A stretch of DNA of 64,000 bases, taken from assembly GCA_910584945.1 (NCBI GenBank), contig CAJUDY010000009.1, positions 1-64,000 of the forward strand, given 5' to 3'. Origin of the DNA: an uncultured Lachnospiraceae bacterium (GTDB lineage: Bacteria > Bacillota > Clostridia > Lachnospirales > Lachnospiraceae). Made by a program: the position numbers and the translations under genes. Positions 36,152 to 44,124 of this stretch are shown piece after piece (position 1 is the stretch's first letter; every line of letters begins with the position of its first letter). Below the pieces are notes generated by a model, which saw only the letters and a program-made list of their open reading frames with translations, was not told the origin of the DNA and searched no databases.

Positions 36152-36208
36152 ATTTCCTACATTTTACCAGTTTCTATGTCCAATAATCCCACCTCAACCC
36201 TCGAACAT

Positions 36209-37195
36209 CTATTTGTAATTCTGACCAATCGCCCACATATGTTTTTTAAACTGCTCCACTACTCGATCCGGACTTTCGATTCTCACTCCATTTCCCAGGG
36301 CAAACAACCATCCGTAAAAATGCTGACTGACATTTACCCGAACCACTATTGCAAACTGATTCTCTCCCTGTGGATAGATGGGAATTTCTTTTCCAAATCG
36401 ATCGATCATAACTCCGATCAACTCATTATTGCACACTAATCTGACGGTCTCTTCTGTTCCTCCAAACATTCCAAACATTTTTTGTGTATAACTGGCAATA
36501 TCGAATTTGGAAAATAATTCTCTTCCCTCTCTTGGTACTCTCAGAATCTGTAGTTTTAGCATCTTGTCCACTCGATAATGTTTGATCATCTTCCCCTGAG
36601 GATCATAACCTACCATATAATAATTCTCATCATCCCAGGTCAATGCCCAGGGACTGATCTCGTAAAACATTCCGTTTTTCCGCAAATGGATTTTTTTTGA
36701 TATTGTCCATTCATAATATTGAAAACGTATTTTCGCATTCTGAGCAATTGCAGTGTGAATCTGATCCACGCTGTAATAAATATTTTCATTTTTTGTCTTA
36801 ATTCTATTCAGTACAAATACCTGCCTCTGGAGCTGCCGCGCTTCTTCTTTGCTGGCCAGCTTCTCTAATTTCCGTATCAATTCTTCTGATTTTTTTCTTG
36901 TAATGAATCTCGCACATTGCACCGCATCCACCAGAAGCTTCAATTCTGGAAACTCAAAATCCCGACTGGAAACATAATATCCAGAAGGCTGCTCTCTTCT
37001 GTTCTCAATATCAATTCCGAATTTTTTCAATATTTCAATATCGTGATACACGCTTTTTCTCTCCGCTGCAATCCCATTTCTTTCCAGCATCGAGACCAGC
37101 TCTGTAGTGGTTATCGGATGAAACTCATCCGTTTTTTCCAGCAATTCTCTCATCACAAGTAAAATTTTCATCTTCTGCATTCCTGATCTGGCCAT
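36209..37195 (-). CDS. WYL-domain HTH transcriptional regulator
   Basis: This 328-residue protein has an N-terminal winged helix (ITTTELVSMLERNGIAAERKSVYHDIEILKKFGIDI), a linker and a WYL domain (about residues 145-225: IRFQYYEWTISKKIHLRKNG, then ISPWALTWDDENYYMVGYD). A WCX-like C-terminus follows (ETVRLVCNNELIGVMIDRFG). Such proteins sense nucleic-acid ligands or effectors and often sit by phage-defence genes. It converges on the tracrRNA terminator and shares the island's AT-rich composition. Control of the CRISPR locus is only a possibility. Confidence 0.85.
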   Translation of the reverse strand: MARSGMQKMKILLVMRELLEKTDEFHPITTTELVSMLERNGIAAERKSVYHDIEILKKFGIDIENRREQPSGYYVSSRDFEFPELKLLVDAVQCARFITRKKSEELIRKLEKLASKEEARQLQRQVFVLNRIKTKNENIYYSVDQIHTAIAQNAKIRFQYYEWTISKKIHLRKNGMFYEISPWALTWDDENYYMVGYDPQGKMIKHYRVDKMLKLQILRVPREGRELFSKFDIASYTQKMFGMFGGTEETVRLVCNNELIGVMIDRFGKEIPIYPQGENQFAIVVRVNVSQHFYGWLFALGNGVRIESPDRVVEQFKKHMWAIGQNYK

Positions 37196-37215
37196 ATATC
37201 CCCCTGTAAATCGAT

Positions 37216-37938
37216 TCAGTCAAACAACACCTCATCCACCGTCACAAATTCGAATCCCTCTGCTTTCAGAAGGGAGACAATCCGCTCCACGGCCTGTACG
37301 GTGCTTTTATAGCTGTCATGCATGAGTATTATATCATTTTCACCGGCATTTTTCACCACATGATTCACAATGGCATCCACATTTTTCGTGGTCCAGTCCA
37401 GGGTATCGATGGTCCACATGACCGGAATCAGGTCCAGGTTGGACTCCAGTCCCTCGTTCCAGGTGCCAAAGGGCGGGCGCACATACTCGGTGCCCTTCCC
37501 TGTCAGTTCCTCGATCAGACGGCTGGTTTGGTCGATCTCTTCATAAGCCTGCTCTTTTGGAAGGCCAGTGATCTGCACATGATGAAATGTATGGTTGCCG
37601 ATGAGATGCCCTTTTTCCGCAATATCTTTGACCACTTCTTCATTTCCTTCGATATTCTGGCCCAGAAGAAAAAAGGTCGCCGGAACCTGCGCTTCCTCCA
37701 GGACGCTCAGCATTTCTTCCGTATATACCGGATGCGGCCCGTCATCGAAGGTTAAAGCGATCTTTTTTGCCTCCCTCTCTTCCCCTTCTTCTTCCTGTAT
37801 CGGCTCCTCCGGCTTCACAGTCTCTACCGCCCTGTCATGTTCTGCTTTTTGGGTCACGAATACGACACAGAAGAAGAATCCCATACACAAAAGTCCGATT
37901 CCTCCTAAAAACCATCTTTGCCTGTTCCCTCCCGACAT
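37216..37938 (-). CDS. Polysaccharide deacetylase (NodB domain), membrane-anchored
   Basis: The start at ATG 37938 (MSGGNRQRWFLGGIGLLC) has AGGAG ten bases upstream; the TTG at 37974 is an alternative. One N-terminal membrane segment (WFLGGIGLLCMGFFFCVVFV) and a Glu-rich linker precede a NodB domain. Its motifs are LTFDDGPH, HTFHH, RPPFG and IDTLDWT. It should remove acetyl groups from peptidoglycan or another N-acetylated glycan outside the membrane, requiring a divalent metal. Confidence 0.9.
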   Translation of the reverse strand: MSGGNRQRWFLGGIGLLCMGFFFCVVFVTQKAEHDRAVETVKPEEPIQEEEGEEREAKKIALTFDDGPHPVYTEEMLSVLEEAQVPATFFLLGQNIEGNEEVVKDIAEKGHLIGNHTFHHVQITGLPKEQAYEEIDQTSRLIEELTGKGTEYVRPPFGTWNEGLESNLDLIPVMWTIDTLDWTTKNVDAIVNHVVKNAGENDIILMHDSYKSTVQAVERIVSLLKAEGFEFVTVDEVLFD

Positions 37939-37974
37939 CTCCTGCTTTCTCCTGCTATCCGACCGGCTTATCAA

Positions 37975-38251
37975 AGCTTATGAACAGATGCTTGTTTGAT
38001 ATGACTTTTTTCATCCTCCGATTTCTTTTGTGTTTTTTTTAGTTTTATTTATGCTTTTTAGAATTCTTTTAGAAGAGTGACATATTTTAGACACATTTGC
38101 CTGATAATATATGAATTGTAAGGAAGACATATCCGTATTTCATTCATAACACTTGGAGGGCCGTAAAAAGCCCTCCACTCCCTCGAAAAATCAAGGTTTC
38201 CGCTGATGCGGGAGCCTTTTATTTCTGCGAATTTACTGTCAAACGAACCTC
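37975..38251. other. Intergenic region with two hairpins
   Basis: Roughly 280 bp between the deacetylase and LysR genes. It contains a GGAGGGC...GCCCTCC hairpin (about 38155-38176) and an imperfect AAGG...CCTT stem near 38190-38225 that follows the LysR stop. A 65-codon minus-strand frame crosses it but is not supported as a gene. Confidence 0.4.
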
Positions 38252-39145
38252 TCACTCACAAAACGTCCTCACATATTTATAAAAGGTATCCGCCGCCAGG
38301 CTTTTCCCCCGATCCTTATCGGAGACGATCTGTATGGAGCGTCCCGGAATCTCGCAGTTTAAGGGGATCTGCACCAGTTTCTTCTGTTCCAGCAGCGGCA
38401 GCACCAGCTTTTCGGGCAGAAAACCGATCCCCAGATTGTTCTCGATCAGCGGCAGCATCAGATCCGACGTTTCCACCTCCATGTCAAGCTCCAGATCAAT
38501 CCGGTGTCCGATAAAAAAATCCTTATAAAATCCGTAGGTTGCGCTTCCTCTTCCCAGTCCGACCCAGGGATACTTTTTGACGTCCTTTAATTCCAGGGGC
38601 GTCTTACTTAAGTTCTGATACTGGGACCCGCCCACCAGAATCTCCTGAAAGTCCAGCGCCCTGACGCAAGAGATATTTTTCGGCGCCTCAAAAGGGGTGG
38701 TGATCACCGCAAAGTCCAGTTTGCCGCCGATCAGCTGCCTGACGATCTCCGGCGTGGAATGATTGTGAATTTTAATGCGGATGGACGGATACTCCCGCTT
38801 GAATTCCTGCAGGATATGAAATAAAAACAGATGCAGAGCCGTATCCGTGGCCCCGATCTCCACCGTGCCGCATCTGCGGGAGTCCTGCCTGCACAGCTCC
38901 TCCTGGGCATTCAGAAGATGGCGGTACGCGATCTCCACGTGGGAGTAAAGAAGTTCTCCCTCCTCGGTCAGGCTGATGCCTCTGGCCTCCCGGACAAAAA
39001 GCCGACAGTTTAGCTGAGCCTCCAGAAGCTTCATAATCCGTGTCACATTAGGCTGATTGCTTCCAAGCGCAGCGGCGGCCTTTGTGATGTTGCCGTATTT
39101 TGCCGCAAAATAAAAGATCTTGTAGTATTCAAAGTTGATATCCAT
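38252..39145 (-). CDS. LysR-family transcriptional regulator
   Basis: ATG 39145 (MDINFEYYKIFYFAAKYGN) follows GAGGA; a start at 39187 is possible. Residues 1-60 form the LysR winged helix (ITKAAAALGSNQPNVTRIMKLLEAQLNCRLFVR). A linker helix and a periplasmic-binding-protein-like effector domain (about residues 90-298) follow. It is divergent from the MATE exporter and probably regulates it. The effector is unknown. Confidence 0.9.
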   Translation of the reverse strand: MDINFEYYKIFYFAAKYGNITKAAAALGSNQPNVTRIMKLLEAQLNCRLFVREARGISLTEEGELLYSHVEIAYRHLLNAQEELCRQDSRRCGTVEIGATDTALHLFLFHILQEFKREYPSIRIKIHNHSTPEIVRQLIGGKLDFAVITTPFEAPKNISCVRALDFQEILVGGSQYQNLSKTPLELKDVKKYPWVGLGRGSATYGFYKDFFIGHRIDLELDMEVETSDLMLPLIENNLGIGFLPEKLVLPLLEQKKLVQIPLNCEIPGRSIQIVSDKDRGKSLAADTFYKYVRTFCE

Positions 39146-39203
39146 ATATTTTTTATATTCCTCAGATATATTATATACATTTTTCATATTTTATAAAACG
39201 TAT

Positions 39204-39209
39204 TATAAT
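39204..39209 (+). promoter_or_regulatory. Possible -10 of the MATE exporter gene
   Basis: TATAAT lies 40 bp upstream of the exporter ATG with only a weak -35 (TTTTCA at 39181). This would suit a promoter needing activation by the divergent LysR protein. Confidence 0.45.
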
Positions 39210-39249
39210 ACAAGATCGAAAAGAAGTAAATGGAAAGGACTTGAATATT

Positions 39250-40599
39250 ATGAATAAAGACTTGACGGCAGGAAAACCGGAAGCGGTACTGTGGAGCTTC
39301 TGTCTCCCGCTTTTTGGCAGCATTCTTTTCCAACAGCTCTACAACATCGCCGACAGCCTGGTGGCCGGGAAATTCATTGGAGAAAACGCCCTGGCCGCCG
39401 TGGGCAACCGCTACGAAATCACCCTGATCTTCATCGCCTTTGCCTTCGGCTGCAATATGGGATGCTCGGTCATCGTCTCCCAGCTGTTCGGCGCGAGAGA
39501 ATACGGCAGATTAAAGACCGCCGTATCCACCGCCTGCATCTTCTCCGCCCTTCTTTGCGTCACTTTGATGCTTACCGGACTTCTCGGATGCGGCCCGCTG
39601 CTTCGTCTGATCCGGACGCCAGAGGAACTGATGCCGGACTCTATGCTGTATCTTTCGATCTATATCTGGGGCCTGCCTTTCGTGTTCTTTTACAACATCG
39701 CCACAGGTATCTTTACCGCCCTCGGGGATTCCAGGACGCCCTTTTACTTTCTGGCCGTGTCCTCCACGTCCAATATCGCCGTGGACATCCTCTTTGTAAA
39801 AGCCTTCCATATGGGCGTGGCCGGGGTTGCATGGGCAACCTTTTTATGCCAGGGCGTCAGCTGTATCCTGGCGGTCCTTACGGTTTTATTAAGACTTCGG
39901 AAGATCCCCGTTCCCAATCAGAAAAAGCCGCCGTTTTTCGACGGCAGGCTTTTAAAAAAGATTCTGATCATCGCGATCCCAAGTATCCTCCAGCAGAGCT
40001 TTATTTCCGTGGGAAATATCCTGATCCAGAGCGTCATCAACGGATTTGGAGCCTCTGTCATGGCCGGCTACTCTGCCTCGGTGAAGCTGAATAATCTGGT
40101 CATTACCTCGTTTACGACCATCGGCAACGGCATCTCCAACTTTTCCGCCCAGAACCTGGGCGCACGCAAGTATGACCGCATCCGGGAATGCTTCCAGGCG
40201 GGCATCAAGATGGTATGGTGCCTGTGTGTTCCCTTCTGCCTTCTGTATCTGTTCTTCGGAAAATATCTGCTGCTGCTTTTTATGGAGGAAGGCTCGGCGG
40301 CGGCCCTTGAGACCGGCAGACAGTTCCTGTGGATTCTGTCTCCCTTCTACTTTGTCGTATCGGCGAAGCTGGTGGCCGACGGCATCCTTCGGGGCATCAG
40401 CGCCATGGAGCAGTTTATGACCGCCACCTTTACGGATCTGATCCTCCGAGTGGTGCTTGCCTTTGTGCTCTCCGGCCTGACCGGAAGCGCCGTCGGCATC
40501 TGGTGCGCATGGCCCATCGGCTGGACCACCGCCACCATGCTCTCCATCTTCTTCTACCGGAAAAAATTCCAGGAAATCAGCCGCCCATATAGTCCGTAA
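39250..40599 (+). CDS. MATE family efflux transporter
   Basis: ATG 39250 (MNKDLTAGKPEAVLWSF) follows AAAGGAC. About 449 residues make twelve membrane helices in two MatE halves. Family features are FQQLYNIADSLVAGKFIGENALAAVG and, in the second half, ILQQSFISVGNILIQSVING. It exports drugs or metabolites using Na+ or H+. Its 3' end overlaps the convergent pyrophosphatase gene by 23 bp. Confidence 0.92.
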   Translation: MNKDLTAGKPEAVLWSFCLPLFGSILFQQLYNIADSLVAGKFIGENALAAVGNRYEITLIFIAFAFGCNMGCSVIVSQLFGAREYGRLKTAVSTACIFSALLCVTLMLTGLLGCGPLLRLIRTPEELMPDSMLYLSIYIWGLPFVFFYNIATGIFTALGDSRTPFYFLAVSSTSNIAVDILFVKAFHMGVAGVAWATFLCQGVSCILAVLTVLLRLRKIPVPNQKKPPFFDGRLLKKILIIAIPSILQQSFISVGNILIQSVINGFGASVMAGYSASVKLNNLVITSFTTIGNGISNFSAQNLGARKYDRIRECFQAGIKMVWCLCVPFCLLYLFFGKYLLLLFMEEGSAAALETGRQFLWILSPFYFVVSAKLVADGILRGISAMEQFMTATFTDLILRVVLAFVLSGLTGSAVGIWCAWPIGWTTATMLSIFFYRKKFQEISRPYSP

Positions 40600-42226
40600 T
40601 CACGGATGTAAGCGCCGGGAGAATCTGCTGCTTTCTTGAGAGCAGATTCTCCTGGAAGGTATGTTCTTCTCCCTCCTGGTCCGGGAAGGCTTCCAGCGCC
40701 CAGGAAGCCCGGTCGCCCCCCGCGTAGACGACGGAACCATTTTCCAGAATACTGGTAAACACCAGCACCGCCAGATCTATCTGCTTCTTTTTGCAGAAGC
40801 GCTCCAGCGCCCCGGCGATCTCCTGGGCGTCCCCCCTGGTCTCCCTCGCCGAGGGAATGATGACCTGAGAGATAGAGATCTTGCAGGAATGAATATCGTA
40901 GATCTTCCGGTCCTGATTGATCATCTCGTAAAAACTGGTCTTCTCCTGGTTCGCTGTGACGGTAAAAAGCTCTTCCGCGAATTCGTCGATGTCCAGATCC
41001 GCCAGCGCAGCCAGGATGTTGGCGTTGGACTTGTCCCGGTCCGTCGTCGTGGGGGAATGAAAGTTCATGGTATCCGACAAAATAGCGCCGAGAAGCAGGC
41101 CCGCCAGATTGGCCGGGATCAGCATCCGGTTCTCCCGGAAGATTGTGGCGATGATGGTTGCTGTGGAGCCTACAATCTCGTTGCGGAAGGTCACCGGCTG
41201 CGCAGTGGAAAAATCGTTGATCCGATGATGGTCGATCACCTCCAGCACCTTCCCCTTCTCCACCGCGTTCACCGACTGGGAAAACTCATTGTGATCCACC
41301 AGAATCAGCTTTCGCTTTTTCGAATCCATGATGTGGTATCGAGATATATATCCCACCAGCCGGTCCTCCGGATCGGTCACCGGATAGACCCGGTAGCGGC
41401 TTCGGAGCATCTTGTTTCCCACATCCTCTGCCAGTTCGTTGGAATGAAACGAAATCAGCTTCGTCTTCATGATCCGCTCCACGGACGGAGCAAAATACAG
41501 ATAACGGGAAGTATTCATACTGCCGTATCCGGAGCGGATGATCGGGCAGTGATGTTCTCTGGCCGCCTCTATGACCTGTTCGTCGACCTCGCCTGCCCAC
41601 ACAATGATCAGTATCCCTGCGCCCTGGGCGATGAGTTTCTTCTGCGCCTCCGTATTGGCCCCGACGATCACAATCCGGTCCTTGACATCGAAGTTTTCCA
41701 GACGGTCAAGCTCCGTCATGGCAATGATACTGACCTTTCCATTGATATAAAACTGATCGTCATCATAGATCATGACGCCGTTGATCGTCTTACGGATATT
41801 TTCCGCAGGCGTATGAGCCAGAATATCGATGGCCATGGCAGTATCTTCCAGACCGACCACCGCCAGATCGGACTTGGTCACCATCCCCACCAGACGCTGC
41901 TCTTCATCCACCACGCCGCAATAAGCATGGTTGTCCTCCTGCATGATTTTCAGCGTCTCATAAATGGTCGTATCCGGAGTGATCGAGACTGGAGCGTCCA
42001 TGTCAATCTCGGAGAGCTTCATCCTGGCATCCTGCAAAAGCACCGGCTCCGGAAATCCAAAGCGGGAAAGCAGATAACGGGTCTCGCTGTTCAAGGCGCC
42101 CAGCCGACAGGGAACTGCATGCACCCCCATAGAGCGCTTGAAGAATGCGTACGCGATGGAGGAGGCGATGGAGTCCGTGTCCGGATGGCGGTGTCCGGTA
42201 ATATATACCGGATCTTTCTTTTTCAT
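40577..42226 (-). CDS. Manganese-dependent inorganic pyrophosphatase with CBS and DRTGG domains
   Basis: This 549-residue family II (DHH) pyrophosphatase has ITGHRHPDTDSIASS at the N-terminus. A CBS pair (about residues 75-125 and 255-305) is split by a DRTGG domain. Then follow the DHH motif VIDHHRINDF, SDTMNFHSPTTTDRD and the DHHA2 domain (VLVFTSILENGSVVYAGG). CBS-PPases of this type are regulated by adenine nucleotides and, with DRTGG, by diadenosine polyphosphates. It hydrolyses PPi to phosphate. RBS AAGGGGGAT is clear. Confidence 0.93.
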   Translation of the reverse strand: MKKKDPVYITGHRHPDTDSIASSIAYAFFKRSMGVHAVPCRLGALNSETRYLLSRFGFPEPVLLQDARMKLSEIDMDAPVSITPDTTIYETLKIMQEDNHAYCGVVDEEQRLVGMVTKSDLAVVGLEDTAMAIDILAHTPAENIRKTINGVMIYDDDQFYINGKVSIIAMTELDRLENFDVKDRIVIVGANTEAQKKLIAQGAGILIIVWAGEVDEQVIEAAREHHCPIIRSGYGSMNTSRYLYFAPSVERIMKTKLISFHSNELAEDVGNKMLRSRYRVYPVTDPEDRLVGYISRYHIMDSKKRKLILVDHNEFSQSVNAVEKGKVLEVIDHHRINDFSTAQPVTFRNEIVGSTATIIATIFRENRMLIPANLAGLLLGAILSDTMNFHSPTTTDRDKSNANILAALADLDIDEFAEELFTVTANQEKTSFYEMINQDRKIYDIHSCKISISQVIIPSARETRGDAQEIAGALERFCKKKQIDLAVLVFTSILENGSVVYAGGDRASWALEAFPDQEGEEHTFQENLLSRKQQILPALTSVITDYMGG

Positions 42227-42360
42227 AAGTATCCCCCTTTTTTATAACATCTTTCATTTTATATTAAAGGAAGACTGCCAAAGAGGCAAGCAAAACTTTG
42301 ATTCACACATTCCCCATCGTTTTCATATGAATGAAAAGAGAGTGTTTGCGGAGCCGCCCT

Positions 42361-44055
42361 ATGAACTGTCAGGAAGCAATCGTATCAGATGACTATGTGG
42401 ATTTTATATGGAAGATTGATGTGAGATATACCGGAACGGAAGGTTCTCCTTTCGGGGTATGTACCCAGTATGTCAACCGGGACTTCAGTATTTTCTATGT
42501 GAGCAGAGACGAAGCAATCAGGGATGAGCAGATGATTCCCATCGGTGATTACGCCATCCCTTACTGCTATACCCAAATGGACACGGAAAGCCTGGAATAT
42601 ACCCGAATTCTGCCGATTCAGAACCAGCCGGCACTCAAGCTCCGGGGAAGCGGAGTTCTCATCGGAATTCTGGATTCGGGAATCGCCCTAGATAATCCGG
42701 CTTTCCGGACGATGGACGGTAAAACCCGGGTCATCGGGCTCTGGGATCAAACCGACCAGAGCGGAACGCCGCCGAGAGGATTTCTCTATGGCAGCGCCTA
42801 TTCGGAGGAAGAGATCAACCGGCTTCTGGAGGAAGGGCAGACGGACCTTCCGGGATCAGACCCCATCGGTCACGGCACAAAGGTCGCGTCGATCGCCGCC
42901 GGTTCCCAGATAGAAAACGAGAATTTCATCGGAGCCGCGCCGGAATCCAATATTGTGTTTGTGAAATTAAAACAGGCAAAACCATTCATCCGACAGCTGC
43001 ATGAGATCCCCCAGGACAGCATCGCCTATCAGGAGACCGATCTGATGCTGGCCGTCCGTTACCTGGATCAGATCGCCACCCAGGAGAACCGCCCGATGAT
43101 CATCTGCATTGCCCTCGGCAGTAATTCCGGAGGCCATACCGGCAATACGGCCCTGGAACAATATCTGGAGGACTTTGGCAACCGGGCCGGCAGGGCCCTG
43201 ATCGTCGCCGCGGGCAACGAGGGGAACAAAGGACACCATTTCTTCGGAAAAGTCCCTAAGACCCCTGGATACCTAGATGTGGAACTTCGGGTCGGCGAAA
43301 ATGAACCGGGCTTTCAGCTGAATCTTTGGGGAAATGCCCCGGGGATGTTTGCGGCAGAGATTACCTCCCCTTCCGGGGAACAGATTCCAAGAATTTTTCC
43401 AAGAGTTCTGGAACAGCAGCGATTTGATTTTGTGTTTGAAAATACCATACTGGATGTACAGTACGAACTGTCCGAGGTGGTTTCCGGAGACGAACGCCTG
43501 ATGATGACCTTCCGAAAACCAACTCCCGGCATCTGGAAGCTTCGGATCTTCTCCTCTGGAGACCTGGAGAACAGCTTCCATATCTGGCTTCCGGTAACCG
43601 GCTTCATCACGGACGGCACTTACTTTCTTCGTCCTGATCCGGATACGACGATCACCAGCCCGGGCAATACCCTGCGGGTACTGACAGTAGCCGGATATGA
43701 AGGCAGCACCGAAAGTCTGTGGATGGATTCCGGCAGAGGGCTGACCCGCAATATCAACCAGAAACCGGACATTGCTGCGCCTGCAGTGGGTGTATCGGCC
43801 ATCGACCGTTTTGGAAACAGCAGTACCCTGACCGGAACCAGTGCCTCCGCCGCACTGGCCGCGGGAGCCGCCGCACTTCTGATGGAGTGGGGCATTGTGC
43901 AGGGAAATGTGCCGACCATGGACGGTTCCGCTATCCAGCGCTTCCTGATCCGGGGTGCAAGAAGACCAGCCACCTACACTTATCCCAACCGCACCTGGGG
44001 CTTTGGCCTTCTGGATCTCTACGGCAGCTTCCGGGCCATACGGGGAATCCAGTAA
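42361..44055 (+). CDS. S8 family subtilase, Csp-like
   Basis: ATG 42361 (MNCQEAIVSDDYVDFIW) is favoured by GGAG nine bases upstream; an ATG at 42331 is in frame. The catalytic triad is intact: Asp in IGILDSGIALDN, His in PIGHGTKVASIAAG, Ser in LTGTSASAALAAGAAAL. The insert between the His and Ser blocks and the overall length (about 564) fit the clostridial Csp germination-protease group. There is no classical signal peptide. A role in spore germination is therefore plausible but unproved. It stands alone. Confidence 0.85.
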   Translation: MNCQEAIVSDDYVDFIWKIDVRYTGTEGSPFGVCTQYVNRDFSIFYVSRDEAIRDEQMIPIGDYAIPYCYTQMDTESLEYTRILPIQNQPALKLRGSGVLIGILDSGIALDNPAFRTMDGKTRVIGLWDQTDQSGTPPRGFLYGSAYSEEEINRLLEEGQTDLPGSDPIGHGTKVASIAAGSQIENENFIGAAPESNIVFVKLKQAKPFIRQLHEIPQDSIAYQETDLMLAVRYLDQIATQENRPMIICIALGSNSGGHTGNTALEQYLEDFGNRAGRALIVAAGNEGNKGHHFFGKVPKTPGYLDVELRVGENEPGFQLNLWGNAPGMFAAEITSPSGEQIPRIFPRVLEQQRFDFVFENTILDVQYELSEVVSGDERLMMTFRKPTPGIWKLRIFSSGDLENSFHIWLPVTGFITDGTYFLRPDPDTTITSPGNTLRVLTVAGYEGSTESLWMDSGRGLTRNINQKPDIAAPAVGVSAIDRFGNSSTLTGTSASAALAAGAAALLMEWGIVQGNVPTMDGSAIQRFLIRGARRPATYTYPNRTWGFGLLDLYGSFRAIRGIQ

Positions 44056-44077
44056 ATGCGGCGCAGAATCTTAAAAA

Positions 44078-44100
44078 GGGCAGCCTTTTTCAGGCTGCCC
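44078..44100 (-). terminator. Terminator of the alpha-galactoside operon
   Basis: GGGCAGCCT and AGGCTGCCC form a 9-bp stem with a 5-nt loop. On the minus strand it is followed by TTTTTAAG. It lies just past the GH13 stop and also separates the convergent subtilase gene. Confidence 0.85.
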
Positions 44101-44124
44101 TACAGAAAACAGTGACTGTGCTTC

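Noticed and set aside
38058..38255. 65-codon minus-strand frame after the LysR gene
   Set aside because: It overlaps the LysR stop, has no ribosome site and covers hairpins. I could not support it as a gene, though it might be part of a repeated intergenic element.
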